A stretch of 64,000 nt of DNA from Iris pallida (Eukaryota > Streptophyta > Magnoliopsida > Asparagales > Iridaceae), in assembly GCA_029216955.1 (NCBI GenBank), contig JANAVB010023996.1, positions 11,627,730-11,691,729 on the forward strand, written 5' to 3'. The position numbers and the translations under genes are program-made. The notes under the pieces were generated by a model, which searched no databases, was not told the DNA's origin, and saw only the letters and a list, made by a program, of their open reading frames with translations. Positions 12,976-26,031 of the stretch are shown one piece after another; the stretch's first letter is position 1; every line of letters starts with the position of its first letter.

Positions 12976-13961
12976 TGGGTTCCTGATTAGTTCCTAAGTC
13001 ATCTTATCATTTGTTGTTCTATATAGACCTAACATACTCTCATGCTCCAGTTATATAACATGCTCACATGTTCCAGTTACCTAACATACTCACATGTTCT
13101 AGTTACCTAACATGCTCACATGTCCCGACTGCTTAATATGATCACATGTCTAGTTTATCTTTCATGTTCACATGCTTCTTTTTTCTTACATGTACACAGT
13201 TTACATTATGTCACATATCCTTTACTTTATGCTACATGTTGCTTTAATTATTGTCTTTTATATTCTCGGGATAAGTGCATTGGTAGTGCACGAGTGTCGA
13301 TTTGCTTTTACTTATTTCTGTCTCTATCCATTGCTATGATTTGCATGCTGGTTTTAGTTCATAGTTTGGCTAACTTTGTGGTGCTTGCTATTGGGGGTCT
13401 GACTCCACTGGTTTTGTTTGGCCAGATCTGATAGAGGAGCCCGGAGGATCTTCCGTACCATCTACTCGACGGTGACTACCCGGAGCACCAGAGTACCTTA
13501 GTGGGTTTTTTATTTCATTCTCCCACTAGTTATGTACATTATTCTTTTGTGGCGTTTAGCCTCCGAGCACATGTTTAGCTCGTGTTTTGGACTTGACATT
13601 TAGCCTACGGGCCAGAACATGATTTGCGTATTCTAGACTATAGCTAGAGCTTATCATGTATGACTATTACTCTTGCCAATCTTCACTCTGTAATACTAGC
13701 TTCATGATCATTGATATATGATAGTTTGGGACGCTTTACTATTTTATATTTCAGATGATCTTACTTCTTGTACATTGTTTACTGCGTGTGATTGAGATAC
13801 CTAGAATTGTTTGACCTAGGATTGACTGTTGGCTTGTAGTAGTAACCCCCATGTCTATACAGCTTATACGTTATTTCGGAGTACTAGAGTACTTTGGTAT
13901 ACGTAGATGGCCTGGTCCGTCCCTACTTGTCAGTATTCTGGTTCTGGGACGTGACACCTAG

Positions 13962-15331
<1,370 letters not shown>

Positions 15332-15645
15332 TGTCACCCTCATTTCCCGTATTTCCCGTATTTCGTATTTATACTCGTATCTGGATTTTGGCATGTATTT
15401 TTATTTTTCTCAGCTTGTGGGATTTCGGTATTTCCCGTATTTTGGGTTTTGGCATGGCTCAGTTTTATGGGGTGGGTTCGGTTTGGTTTGGTTTATGTGA
15501 TGGATCACCTTAGCCTATGCTACTCCTCATCCCCACCACAACTCCCCCTCTTTATATCCCCACCTACCACTCTCTCTCCTCATAAACACCATTAATTTCT
15601 TTCTTCTTCTTCTTCTCCTTCCTCAACACAACTCTCCTAACCCTA

Positions 15646-15662
15646 GGCAAGTGCATCTTGCC
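15646..15662 (+). other. GGCAAG hairpin in Element 2 left LTR
   Basis: GGCAAGTGCATCTTGCC is a perfect 6-bp stem with a 5-nt loop, about 95 nt after the TATA-like box. The sequence AGGCAAGT also fits a GC-type splice donor, so a splicing role is an alternative reading. The right LTR copy is at 23505-23521. Confidence 0.65.
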
Positions 15663-16065
15663 ACTACATGAGGACCCTCTTTTCTTTGTCCATTTGCTAG
15701 TTTAGGACATGGAGATCAACATTAGTTCTTGGGTTTTTATGAATTGGAGTCTCTGTTGATGTAGATCTAGTTATTCCTATTTTTGGATTTTTGCATGTTT
15801 TGATCTATTTTGGTTGGAGTTTTGTGGGTTCTGATGTTTCTATGTGGGAGAGAGTTCAATTTCACCCAAGTTAGGAACTTTGGAAATCTGGATTTGGAGT
15901 TCGGATGACCAAGTTATGTTGTTTTGAAGTTTTGGGTTCTGCCATGGTGTTCTTGCTGTTTGGAGAAGACAGTGAGCAGTGTGCAGAGCTTCTTAGCTCA
16001 CGCACACTGAGCTACGTGCGCTCTTTAGCGCTGCGTACGCAGGCTTGAGTGCACTTCCTGTTGGA

Positions 16066-16545
16066 AGCGTGTCTCCTTGAGCGTGCGTGATTTCACATAC
16101 GCTGCCCCTTGAGCGTGCGTGACTTTCACACATTGCTCCCTGTAGCGTGCGTGACTTTCACACATTGCTCCTTGTAGCGTGCGTGACTTTCACATATTGC
16201 CCCCTGTAGCGTACGTGACTTTCACACACTGCTCCCTGTAGCGTGCGTGACTTTCACATACGCTGCCCCCCCTGAGCGTGCGTGACTTTTCACGCACACT
16301 GTTCCCTTGAGCGTGCGTGACTTTTCACGCAGCTGCTCCCTCGAGCGTGCGTGACTTTCCACGCAGCTGTTCCCTTGAGCGTGCGTGACTTTTTACGCAC
16401 ATTGTTCCCTTCAACGTGCGTGACTTTTCATGCAGCTGCTCCCTTGAGCGTGCGTGACTTTTCACGCACACTGCTCTGTAGCGTGCGTGACTTTCACGTA
16501 CGCGGCTCTTTCAGCGTGCGTGTACTTTTCGTACGCTGCTCCCCT
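16066..16545. repeat. GCGTGCGTGACTTT minisatellite, Element 2 left LTR
   Basis: About fourteen units of 30-34 bp, each with AGCGTGCGTGACTTT followed by CACGC or CACA and CTGCTCCCT. Many units contain the small inverted repeat GCGTGACTTTTCACGC. Open frames across it are repeat by-products. Confidence 0.9.
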
Positions 16546-17440
16546 GACCCCTGGTTTAACCCATTGACCCTTGGAGTTTTGGTTTTATTTCTTTAAGCTT
16601 GGCTTTTTATGGTCCTGTTTATTGATATTTTATTAGATATTTTACGCCCATTTTATATCCTTACGCCTTTTGTCATGAACTTGATTTTACTTAATATGTT
16701 TGGAATGACTATTGTACATGGCATGTTATGGCAAGAACTTGCATAACACGACAATGACCCGTAGTGGTGCACTCCTGACATGACCAACATGACTTGATAG
16801 TGGCCCGTGGCGGCGCACTCCTGACTTGACATGACTTGATAACTTAACTGACCTGTCGTGACACCGTGGGTGGTTCTTTCTTGCTTGCTTGTTAATCCAC
16901 TTGTCCAGTCTTGCATCATGTCTAGGATGGAACTCCTGAGTACCACGGTCAGGATTACCTACTAAAATGGATTAAGGTTAATAACTAGAATAATACAGTA
17001 GTCATGAAAAGATTGACACAACTACAGGCAATCCCGTTGCCTGGACGCTCTTGGGATTTGTAGCCTGCCGTCGAGTAGGGCACATTTCCAGCGCACCGTC
17101 GAGTGTTGCACCCTCTAAGTCACCTAATGGTACATTTGTCTCCTGGGCGATGTACCCACCTAAAATTCAACCCCTAATCTTTCGTCCTGGGTAACCTGGA
17201 TGGTCTACAGGGCTTGTGGCTGTGGAACAATCTCACTGCATCTTATTTGTAATTAGGCCTGTGATAACCATAGTTAGTTAAAGTAGCAAGCCGTAGGATC
17301 TGCTTGGCCGTGATTGATTGAATGAGGTATAACCAGTCTAGCTATGTCTTTATCTCATGCAAGATTGCTTCCTGTCTTGATTAATTACATTACTTATCTT
17401 GCCGATAAATGGTGGGAAACCAAGCTCTATTCAGATGAAG

Positions 17441-17481
17441 GGTTACAACCCCGGTCCTTGTTTGGTTTACGGGTTGTAACC
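17441..17481 (+). other. GGTTACAACCC stem-loop in Element 2 left LTR
   Basis: Perfect 11-bp arms GGTTACAACCC (17441-17451) and GGGTTGTAACC (17471-17481) with a 19-nt loop. Conserved in position and sequence in all LTR copies of this group. It lies in the part expected to be transcribed as leader RNA. Confidence 0.75.
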
Positions 17482-18176
17482 TGGCTATCGGAATAGTTCT
17501 ATGGTTATCTCGTCGTATATCATCCTGACATGTTTTCGTAATTCAAGTTTTAATATTAGATTTTCTGTGCTGATTGCTGGCTTTTGTTCTTATTTTGTGG
17601 CCCCCTTGTGGCACTTGCTCTTTCTGGGGTTGACCCAGCTGGTTTTGTGTGGCCAGATTTCGGAGCAGCTCCCGAGGATCTACCAAGCTTCCAGCCCAAT
17701 GGTGGCGACTAGAAGGAACCCGGGCTACGAGTAGGTTTTCTATTTTGTTTCGCTCACTCTATTGTAAATTTATTCTTTTGAGGCGTTTAGCCGACGAGCA
17801 CCTGTTAGCTCGATGCACTTTACTTACTGTCTGCCTACGGGCTGTAAACATGATTAACAAATCCTAGGGTTGATCATGTATAACTAAACTCTTGCTAGTC
17901 CTAACATTTTGTACGACTAGCTTCATGATCAGCTGATATGTAATATTTGGGACGCCTTTTATTGTATATTTAATGATCATACATCTTGTAATTATATTAC
18001 TTGCTTGAGATTGAGACAATAGGCTTGACCTTAAGAGACTGTTGGCTTGTAGTAAACCCTCATATCTAGACAGCCGTGACCGTATAGTTGAGATGTATTC
18101 TATTTCAATATACGTAGCTGGCTATGTCTGCCCCCGCTCTCTAGTATTCTGGTTCTGGGGCGTGACACGGTTTAAG

Positions 18177-18192
18177 TGGTGGCCCATACAGG
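18177..18192 (+). other. Primer-binding-site-like sequence of Element 2
   Basis: TGGTGGCCCATACAGG, 9 nt after the LTR end (spacer CGGTTTAAG). Same type as in Elements 1, 3, 4 and M. Confidence 0.6.
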
Positions 18193-18465
18193 TCTTGTCA
18201 ATCAAGATGTGTGGGGGTTTACCAGATAGATGTCTCAATCAGTATTCGTCCTTGATCTCTGTTCGTATCTTCTGAATCCCTGGATTCTTGCCCTGATCCT
18301 GTGCTTATATCATTGATCTGTCCTGGTCCTTTCCTTATTGTTCCCTGTGTCGTCTTCTTCAGCGGCACTGTACCTGGTCTTACCGATCGACGAGGTGGAG
18401 CATTTCCCGTGGATCAGCAGCAACCCGGAGATTAAGCTCAGCATTCCGGAGTAGCCTCCAGAGTT

Positions 18466-19442
18466 GTGCCTACTGGAGGAGAGTCACCAGTTCGGCCCGT
18501 CCAGCCCGCAGAGCCAGATGATGGTACTTTAGTAGGCCTCATCAGAACCTTAATAGCTTCCCAGGATCGTCGAAGTGACGCCCTGCACCAGACAGTTCAA
18601 GATGCTTTGACCCGAGGCGGACATCCAGGGAACCAGGCGGCGAACAGCTTCAAACGCTTGAACCCTCCTTTCTTCGACGGCACCGAGGATGCAATTGCCG
18701 CGGATGCATGGCTTCAGGATACCGAGGTGATTCTGGAAGCAGAAAGGACACCCGAGAATGAGAAGGTGGCGGTGGTACGCCTGCAGTTGTTGGACTTGGC
18801 TCACAGTTGGTGGGCGGCGCAAGCCATGGGATTAGTGGCACCCATTGCTTGGGCAGCGTTTAGAGAGAGATTCCAGACAAAGTACTTTGATGCTGTGGCT
18901 CGGTACGACCTGCAGACCAGATTTACCAACTTGAAGCAAGGAGGCAGAACGGTCGACAGTTATGCATCAGAGTTTTCTAGGCTCAATAGGTTTGCCCCCT
19001 ACCTTGGTGGCGACCGAGTATGATCGAGCCCAGCGATTCCAGCAGGGACTGCATTTGGAGATCTTATTGGCGGTTGAGCAGTTCGAGCACCAGACGTTTG
19101 ATGCAGTCTTGAGAGCAGCTAGGAGGCATGAGTACACCTCCTTGAGGATCGTGGATAGGACCGGAGGAAGGAAGCGGTCCCACAGTCCGATACACCAATT
19201 ATCAGCTCCAGCCTCGGCAGCTAGGGGATTGACCATTGGAACTCCGAGGCGGGCGTCCTCAGTAACGTCGGTTCAGCATTCGACCCCGGCGTACCCGCAG
19301 CAAGCAGAAGCAGAAGCAGACTTCCGCGATGGGATTTTCTCATTGCGGTAAGCCAGGGCATGTGGTGGCAGACTGTCGCAGGGCGCAGGGATTATGCCTG
19401 GCTTGTGGAGCAGCAGATCATAGGATAGGGGCTTGCCCGAAT
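18466..19442 (+). pseudogene. gag: gag of Element 2 (capsid-like core plus two zinc knuckles), frameshifted
   Basis: Structural protein that would form the particle and bind the RNA. The core matches the Retrotrans_gag pattern: FFDGTEDAIAADAWLQDTE, then WAAFRERFQTKYF and DLQTRFTNLKQGGRTVDSY, ending near 19023. A frameshift near 19010 moves the frame (ATEYDRAQRFQQGLHLEIL; QTFDAVLRAARRHEYTS). A second shift near 19325 leads to the knuckles: the first is SHCGKPGHVVADC with its first Cys replaced by Phe, the second (CLACGAADHRIGAC) is intact. The true start is upstream of the GTG at 18466: the sequence before it encodes a VDQQQPGD segment also found in Element 4, but with a TAA stop here, so the N-terminus is broken as well. 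Confidence 0.88.
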
Positions 19443-20202
19443 AGGGGTGGTTCATCAGCATCCAACCCTTCTATCTCTTCGGTGAGAGGACCAGCCCCAG
19501 CACCAGTTCAGCAGCAGCAGTATCAGTCTTCGAGGCCCTTGCCGCCTCAGTCTCAGGCATTCCAGCAACAGCACCCCCAGCAGTATGCACAAGCCCAAGC
19601 TCAGACCCAGAATTGGCAGAGAGGTTTCCAGCAGAGGGGACCAGCAGCCAGAGGACAAGGTCAGGCCATGATGATGGCTATGGAAGAAGAAGTTGCACCA
19701 GGTGAGGTTGTGGCAGGTACTATTCTCGTCAACTCCTTTCCAGCTTCGGTATTGTTTGATTCTGGTGCATCGCATTCATTCATGTCTGTACGATTCGCGA
19801 CACGGATAGGATTGGAGCCCGAGTCATTATCAGTGAGGCTTAATATACTTACTGGTAATGGTCTTGTGGGAGTAGATCGAGTGTTTTCCTCGTGTCGGAT
19901 CGTAGTTAGCGGTAGGGAGTTCCCTGCTAGATTCATAGAGTTTCCTATGGCAGACTATGATGTAGTCCTAGGCATGGATTGGTTGAGGAACCAGTATGCT
20001 AGGATAGACTGCCATATTGGCAGAGTTGTCTTTAGTATCCCCGGCGAGCCAGAGTTTTCGTTTTCCAGAGGCGCAGTGGAGCCATCTTCCCCAGCATTGC
20101 GGATGGCAGTAGCAGCAGTGCAGTTACCCCGGATAGTTGAAGAGTTTCCAGATATCTTTCCAGAGGAGCTTCCAGGGATGCCGCCAGGAGCGGAAGATTG
20201 AG
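19443..20202 (+). pseudogene. pol (PR): Protease region of Element 2 pol
   Basis: Follows the zinc knuckles in the same open frame (19329-20201). A Gln/Pro-rich linker (to about 19650) precedes the aspartic protease, whose active-site motif LFDSGASHSF is intact (Asp-Ser-Gly-Ala at 19758-19769). The flap and C-terminal DYDVVLGMDWL motif are present near 19960. A one-base insertion near 20190 ends the frame just before reverse transcriptase. The protease would cut Gag and Pol into mature parts. Confidence 0.88.
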
Positions 20203-20985
20203 TTCACTATAGACTTGATTCCCGGGACAGCACCAGTATCAGAGCGAGTCTACATGATGGCGCCTTCAGAGTTGGAGATTTTATACAAGATGATTGAAGA
20301 ACTGAGGACCAAGGGATTCATCCGTGCAAGTGGATCGCCTTGGGGAGCCCCGATGCTTCTTGTGAAAAAGAAGGATGGTACGTCCAGGCTATGTGTTGAT
20401 TATCGTACCTTGAATTCGGTGACAATCAAGAACAGATACCCTCTTCCGAGGATAGATGACTTGTTTGATCAGCTCATAGGGGCTTCAGTGTTCTCGAATA
20501 TCGACTTGCGGTCGGGATACCACCAGATCAGAGTCAGAGAATAGGACATCTCGAAGACAGCATTAGATCGAGGTATGGACTATTGGGAGTTCCTTGTTAT
20601 GCCCTTTGAAGCGACCAATGCGCCGGCCGTATTCATGGACCTCATGAATCGCATTTTCATGCCTTACTTGGACCAATTTGTGATCGTGTTCCTAGATGAT
20701 ATCCTGGTCTACAGCAAGAGTGAAGCAGAGCATGAGCAGCATCTCAGAGTCGTCCTTCAGACGCTTAGGGATCATCAGTTGTACGCCAAGTTCAGTAAAT
20801 GCGAGTTCTGGCTCGATCGCATTTCGTACTTGGGTCACATCATTACCCGAGGAGGAGTGGAAGTGGATCCCCAGAAGATTGTGGCTATCGAGTCATGGCC
20901 GGTACCCAGCTCAGTGGCAGAGGTTCGCAGCTTCCTTGGATTGGCCGGCTACTGCCGGCGTTTCGTTTCAGATTTTATAAGGATT
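20203..20985 (+). pseudogene. pol (RT): Reverse transcriptase of Element 2 pol
   Basis: Copies the element RNA to DNA. Conserved blocks in order: the [20 protein letters not shown] block, [39 protein letters not shown], then after an in-frame TAG (20542-20544) [17 protein letters not shown] and the catalytic FLDDILVYS (FLDD at 20689-20700, replacing the usual YXDD), then [15 protein letters not shown]. Only the TAG breaks the frame in this domain. Confidence 0.92.
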
Positions 20986-21640
20986 TCAGAGCCGATGACC
21001 CAGTTGATCCGCAAAGATGTGCCATTTGTTTGGACAGCAGAGTATCAGAATCATTGGAGAAGTTGAAGCGAGGTTTGATAACGGCTCCCATTCTCACCCT
21101 TCCAGATGGGACCGGAGGATTCACAGTTTATTACGACGCTTCAGGCAGAGGATTGGGGTGTGTCTTGATGCAGCATGGGAAGGTAATATCTTATGCGTCA
21201 CGCCAACTTCGTGATCATGAGAGGAATTACCCGACCCACGACTTGGAATTGACGGCGGTAGTAGTTTGCTTTGAAGTTGTGGAGACACTACCTGCACGGA
21301 GATAGAGTGGAGATCTTTACTGATCATAAGAGCCTGAAGTATGTTTTCATCCCAGAAGGACCTTAATATGCGGCAGAGAAGATGGCTCGAGCTACTGGTG
21401 GACTATGATGTGGATTTGCAGTATCATCCCGGGAAGGCCAACGTTGTAGCAGATGCATTGAGCAGGAGAGCCGGAGTTTATTTCCTGACGGCACAACCAG
21501 AATTATTGGCAGATCTTCAGAAGATGGGAATTGAAGTGGTTCTTTCTACCAGCATGGCATTGATGGCCAGTCTACAGGTTCAGTCCAGCATAGTTGAGAG
21601 AATCCGGGTGGCGTAGTCAACAGATTCCAAGCTTAAGCGA
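20986..21640 (+). pseudogene. pol (RH): RNase H and linker of Element 2 pol, several frameshifts
   Basis: Removes RNA from RNA-DNA hybrids. Motifs: [20 protein letters not shown] with the first catalytic Asp, [24 protein letters not shown] with the catalytic Glu, then after shifts near 21050 (deletion), 21265 (insertion) and 21335, [12 protein letters not shown] and the ADALSRR end (about 21450-21470). A TAG near 21616 follows. Confidence 0.85.
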
Positions 21641-22852
21641 CTCAGAGCAGAGTATGAAGCAGAAAGGAGGCCAGAGCTATGTATCCATGAAGACGGTACT
21701 CTTCGGCACGACACTCGTCTTTGTGTACCCAGTGGAGATATCAGACAGGAAGTCATGGCAGAAGCCCACAGTTCACAGTATTCTATTCATCCGGGTGGTA
21801 CGAAGATGTACCGTAATATTCGTCAGCATTTTTGGTAGGAATGGCATAAAGAGGGAGATAGCCCGGTTTGTCTCTCGGTGTTTGGTTTGCCAACAGGTTA
21901 AAGCTGAACATCAGAGGACCCGCTGGACTTCTTCAACCCTTGCCGATCCCAGAATGGAAATGGGAACATATAACCATGGATTTCGTGACCGGATTGCCCA
22001 GATCTCCGGCCGGTAGAGATGCTATTTGGGTAATTATGGACAGGCTTACCAAGGTGGCACACTTTCTCCCATTCAGAGTTGGACAGTCGACGGCGCAGCT
22101 AGCAGAGATGTACCTCAGGCAGATCGTCAGGCTTCACGGTGTGCCAGTCAGCATCACCTCAGACAGGGATTCAAGATTCACATCGCACTTTTGACGTAGC
22201 TTGCAGAATAGTTTGGGGACTCGTCTTCAGTTCAGCTCAGCTTATCACCCACAGACGGATGGTCAGTCAGAGCGCACAATCCAGACTCTCGAAGATATGT
22301 TGAGATCCTATACCCTTGACTTCGGTGGTTCATGGAAGAATCATCTGCACCTGGTGGAATTCTCGTACAACAACAGTTATCAGGCCAGTATCCAAATGGC
22401 ACCCTTCGAGGCTCTTTATGGCAGGAAGTACAGATCCCCGCTAGCATGGGACGATATCGGAGAGAGGCAGATGCTCGGAACCGAGTTGATTTTCCAGACG
22501 GTTGAAGTGGTCAGGAAGGTCAGAGATCACCTCCGAGTTGCCCAGGACCGCCAGCGCCATTGGGCCGATGCTCATCGGCGTCCCTTAGAATTTGCTGTCG
22601 GCGACCATATATTCCTTAGGATCTCGCCTAACCACGGCGTCATTCGCTTTGGCGTGCGGGGAAAGCTTAGTCCTAGGTATATAGGGCCATTCGATATTCT
22701 AGAGCAAGTAGGAGATGTATCCTATCGTCTCGCTCTTCCGCCGTCGCTAAGTGAGGTACATGATGTATTCTATGTGTCCCAATTACGACAGAATATTCTG
22801 AACCCGAGCCACATCCTAGACCATTCGGAATTGGTTGTTGGTACCAACCTTT
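21641..22852 (+). pseudogene. pol (IN): Integrase of Element 2 pol
   Basis: Inserts the DNA copy. The zinc-binding N-terminus is split by frameshifts (HSSQYSIHPGG; CLVCQQVKAEH near 21880-21910). The core keeps the three acidic residues: Asp in ITMDFVTGLP, Asp in SITSDRDSRF and Glu in QTDGQSERTIQTLED. A TGA (22192-22194) replaces a Trp in the core. From 22201 the frame is open to 23019, including LAWDDIGERQ and the GKLSPRYIGPFDIL motif of the C-terminal domain. Confidence 0.9.
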
Positions 22853-23019
22853 CGTATGAGAAAAGGCCCGTGTCTATATTGGACCGGAGGGAAAAGATAC
22901 TCAAGAACAAGACTATTAAATTAGTCCGTGTTGCTTGGGGTCATCACTCTCTGGGTGAGTCAACGTGGGAGCGTGAGGACGACATCCAATCGCGATATCC
23001 CTACCTGTTTGACTCGTGA
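22853..23019 (+). pseudogene. pol (CHD): Chromodomain at the C-terminus of Element 2 pol
   Basis: Open continuation of integrase ending at the stop 23017-23019. The pattern RPVSILDRREK, KTIKLVRVAWG, STWEREDDIQSRYPYLF is typical of the Tekay/Del chromodomain class, thought to direct integration toward particular chromatin. No break in this domain itself; it would not be translated as part of an intact polyprotein. Confidence 0.88.
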
Positions 23020-23187
23020 GGTATAATGTCTTTCTTATGCCTTACGTTTTCCCTTCCTTGCTTGCATTGTATGATTGTATGATTGAACTGCTTAGTGTAA
23101 CTTGTCTGTGCTTAGTATAGCTTGTCGTGGCAATCTCTAGCTCCTTGATTAAATTCGAGGACGGAATTCTTTTAAGGTGGGTAGAGT
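23020..23187 (+). other. Element 2 3' untranslated part and polypurine tract
   Basis: Contains ATTCGAGGACGGAATTC and the purine tract AAGGTGGGTAGAG immediately before the right LTR (23188). Confidence 0.85.
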
Positions 23188-26026
23188 TGTCACCCTCATT
23201 TCCCGTATTTCCCGTATTTCGTATTTATACTCGTATCTGGATTTTGGCATGTATTTTTATTTTTCTCAGCTTGTGGGATTTCGGTATTTCCCGTATTTTG
23301 GGTTTTGGCATGGCTCGGTTTTATGGGGTGGGTTCGGTTTGGTTTGGTTTATGTGATGGATCACCTTAGCCTATGCTACTCCTCATCCCCACCACAACTC
23401 CCCCTCTTTATATCCCCACCTACCACTCTCTCTCCTCATAAACACCATTAATTTCTTTCTTCTTCTTCTTCTTCTCCTTCCTCAACACAACTCTCCTTAC
23501 CCTAGGCAAGTGCATCTTGCCACTACATGAGGACCCTCTTTTCTTTGTCCATTTGCTAGTTTAGGACTATGGAGATCAACATTAGTTCTTGGGTTTTTAT
23601 GAATTGGAGTCTCTGTTGATGTAGATCTAGTTATTCCTATTTTTGGATTTTTGTATGTTTTGATCTATTTCGGTTGGAGTTTTGTGGGTTCTGATGTTTC
23701 TATGTGGGAGAGAGTTCAATTTCACCCAAGTTGGAATTTTGGAAATCCGGATTTGGAGTTCGGATGACCAAGTTATGTTGTTTTGAAGTTTTGGGTTCTG
23801 CCATGGTGTTCTTGCTGTTTGGAGAAGACAGTGAGCAGTGTGCAGAGCTTCTTAGCTCACGCACACTGAGCTACGCGCGCTCTTTAGCGCTGCGTACGCA
23901 GGCTTGAGTGCGCTTCCTGTTGGAAGCGTGTCTCCTTGAGTGTGCGTGATTTCACATACGCTGCCCCTTGAGCGTGCGTGACTTTCACACATTGCTCCCT
24001 GTAGCGTGCGTGACTTTCACACATTGCTCCCTGTAGCGTGCGTGACTTTCACACATTGCTCCCTGTAGCGTGCGTGACTTTCACACACTGCTCCCTGTAG
24101 CGTGCGTGACTTTCACATACGCTGCCCCCCCTGAGCGTGCGTGACTTTTCACTGCACACTGTTCCCTTGAGCGTGCGTGACTTTTCACGCAGCTGCTCCC
24201 TTGAGCGTGCGTGACTTTTCACGCAGCTGTTCCCTTGAGCGTGCGTGACTTTTTACGCACATTGTTCCCTTCAGCGTGCGTGACTTTTCACGCAGCTGCT
24301 CCCTTGAGCGTGCGTGACTTTTCATGCACACTGCTCTGTAGCGTGCGTGACTTTCACGTACGCGGCTCTTTCAGCGTGCGTGACTTTTCGTACGCTGCTC
24401 CCCTGACCCCTGGTTTAACCCATTGACCCTTGGAGTTTTGGTTTTATTTCTTTAAGCTTGGCTTTTCTATGGTCCTGTTTATTGATATTTTATTAGATAT
24501 TTTACGCCCATTTTATATCCTTACGCCTTTTGTCATGAACTTGATTTTACTTAATATGTTTGGAATGACTATTGTACATGGCATGTTATGGCAAGAACTT
24601 GCATAACACGACAGTGACCCGTAGTGGTGCACTCCTGACATGACCAACATGACTTGATAGTGGCCCGTGGCGGCGCACTCCTGACTTGACATGACTTGAT
24701 AACTTAACTGACCTGTCTTGACACCGTGGGTGGTTCTTTCTTGCTTGCTTATTAATCCACTTGTCCAGTCTTGCATCATGTCTAGGATGGAACTCCTGAG
24801 TACCACGGTCAGGATTACCTACTAAAATGGATTAAGGTTAATAACTAGAATAACACAGTAGTCATGAAAAGATTGACACAGCTACAGGCAATCCCGTTAC
24901 CTGGGCCTCTTGGGATCTGTAGCCTGCCGTCGAGTAGGGCACATTTCCAGCGCACCGTCGAGTGTTGCACCCTCTAAGTCACCTAAGGGTACATTTGTCT
25001 TCTGGACGATGTACCCACCTAAAATTCAACCCCTAATCTTTCGTCCTGGGTAACCTGGATGGTCTGCAGGGCTTGTGGCTATGGAACAATCTCACTGCAT
25101 CTTGTTTGTAATTAGGCCTGTGATAACCCTAGTTAGTTAAAGTAGCAAGCCGTAGGATCTGCTTGGCCGTGATTGATTGAATGAGGTATAACCTGTCTAG
25201 CTATGTCTTGATCTCATGCAAGATTGCTTCCTGTCTTGATTAATTACATTACTTATCTTGCCGATAAATGGTGGGAAACCAAGCTCTGTTCAGATGAAGG
25301 GTTACAACCCCGGTCCTTGTTTGGTTTACGGGTTGTAACCTGGCTATCGGAATAGTTCCATGGTTATCTCGTCGTATATCATCCTGACATGTTTTCGTAA
25401 TTCAAGTTTTAATATTAGATTTTCTGTGCTGATTGCTGGCTTTTGTTCTTATTTCGTGGTCCCCTTGTGGCACTTGCTCTTTCTGGGGTTGACCCAGCTG
25501 GTTTTGTGTGGCCAGATTTCGGAGCAGCTCCCGAGGATCTACCAAGCTTCCAGCCCAATGGTGGCGACTAGAAGGAACCCGGGCTACGAGTGGGTTTTCT
25601 ATTTTGTTTCGCTCACTCTATTGTAAATTTATTCTTTTGAGGCGTTTAGCCGACGAGCACCTGTTAGCTCGATGCACTTTACTTACTGTCTGCCTACGGG
25701 CTGTAAACATGACTAACAAATCCTAGGGTTGATCATGTATGACTAAACTCTTGCTAGTCCTAACATTTTGTACGACTAGCTTTATGATCAGCTGATATGT
25801 AATATTTGGGACGCCTTTTATTGTATATTTAATGATCATACATCTTGTAATTATATTACTTGCTTGAGATTGAGACAATAGGCTTGACCTTAAGAGACTG
25901 TTGGCTTGTAGTAAACCCTCATATCTAGATAGCCGTGACAGTATAGTTGAGATGTATTCTATTTCAATATACGTAGCTGGCTATGTCTGCCCCCGCTCTC
26001 CAGTATTCTTGTTCTGGGGCGTGACC
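23188..26026 (+). repeat. Element 2 right LTR
   Basis: Near-identical to 15332-18167 by eye, with scattered substitutions and 1-3 bp indels. Minisatellite at 23926-24405, hairpin at 23505-23521, GGTTACAACCC stem-loop at 25300-25340. The final base is C (GCGTGACC) instead of the canonical A. Followed by target-site copy GCACG (26027-26031). Confidence 0.95.
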
Positions 26027-26031
26027 GCACG

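Larger units (their letters stand above)
10586..13956 (+). mobile_element. Solo LTR of a chromovirus family related to Elements 2 and 4 (3371 bp)
   Basis: Starts TGTGAGACTC and ends GGGACGTGACA. It is flanked by TCTAG (10581-10585) and CCTAG (13957-13961), a 5-bp target duplication with one change. The uninterrupted site in the other Element M LTR reads CCTAG near 29531-29535. No interior, primer site or purine tract adjoins it, as expected after recombination between two LTRs. A TATA-like ATATATA is near 10990-10996. The distal half shares blocks with the LTRs of Elements 2 and 4: TAGTGGCCCGTCGTGG repeats (12095-12240), the GGTTACAAC stem-loop (12935-12975) and GAGGCGTTTAGCC. Confidence 0.9.
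15332..18167 (+). repeat. Element 2 left LTR
   Basis: Starts TGTCACCCTC and ends GGGGCGTGACA, giving 6-bp terminal inverted repeats TGTCAC/GTGACA. A TATA-like TTTATAT is at 15551-15557, followed by a CT-rich leader, the GGCAAG hairpin (15646-15662), the minisatellite (16066-16545), TAGTGGCCCGTGG repeats (about 16745-16830) and the GGTTACAACCC stem-loop (17441-17481). Confidence 0.95.
15332..26026 (+). mobile_element. Element 2: full-length Tekay/Del-type chromovirus, 10.7 kb
   Basis: Two LTRs (15332-18167 and 23188-26026, 2836 and 2839 bp) enclose a primer-site-like sequence, gag, protease, reverse transcriptase, RNase H, integrase, a chromodomain and a purine tract. Target duplication GCACG is at 15327-15331 and 26027-26031. 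The order PR-RT-RH-IN places it in Ty3/gypsy; the C-terminal chromodomain and the GAGGACGGAATTC block before the purine tract place it with chromoviruses of the Tekay/Del clade. Several frameshifts and stops make it inactive, although the last 272 codons of pol are open. Confidence 0.95.

Noticed and set aside
16066..16545. CRISPR-like spaced repeats in the LTR arrays
   Set aside because: Units are contiguous and degenerate with no unique spacers, and the context is plant retroelement DNA.
16351..16596. Repetitive plus-strand frames (TFHAAVPLSVRDF-like) in the Element 2 LTR arrays, also 24211-24426
   Set aside because: By-product of the GCGTG minisatellite, whose unit length varies and would not keep a frame.
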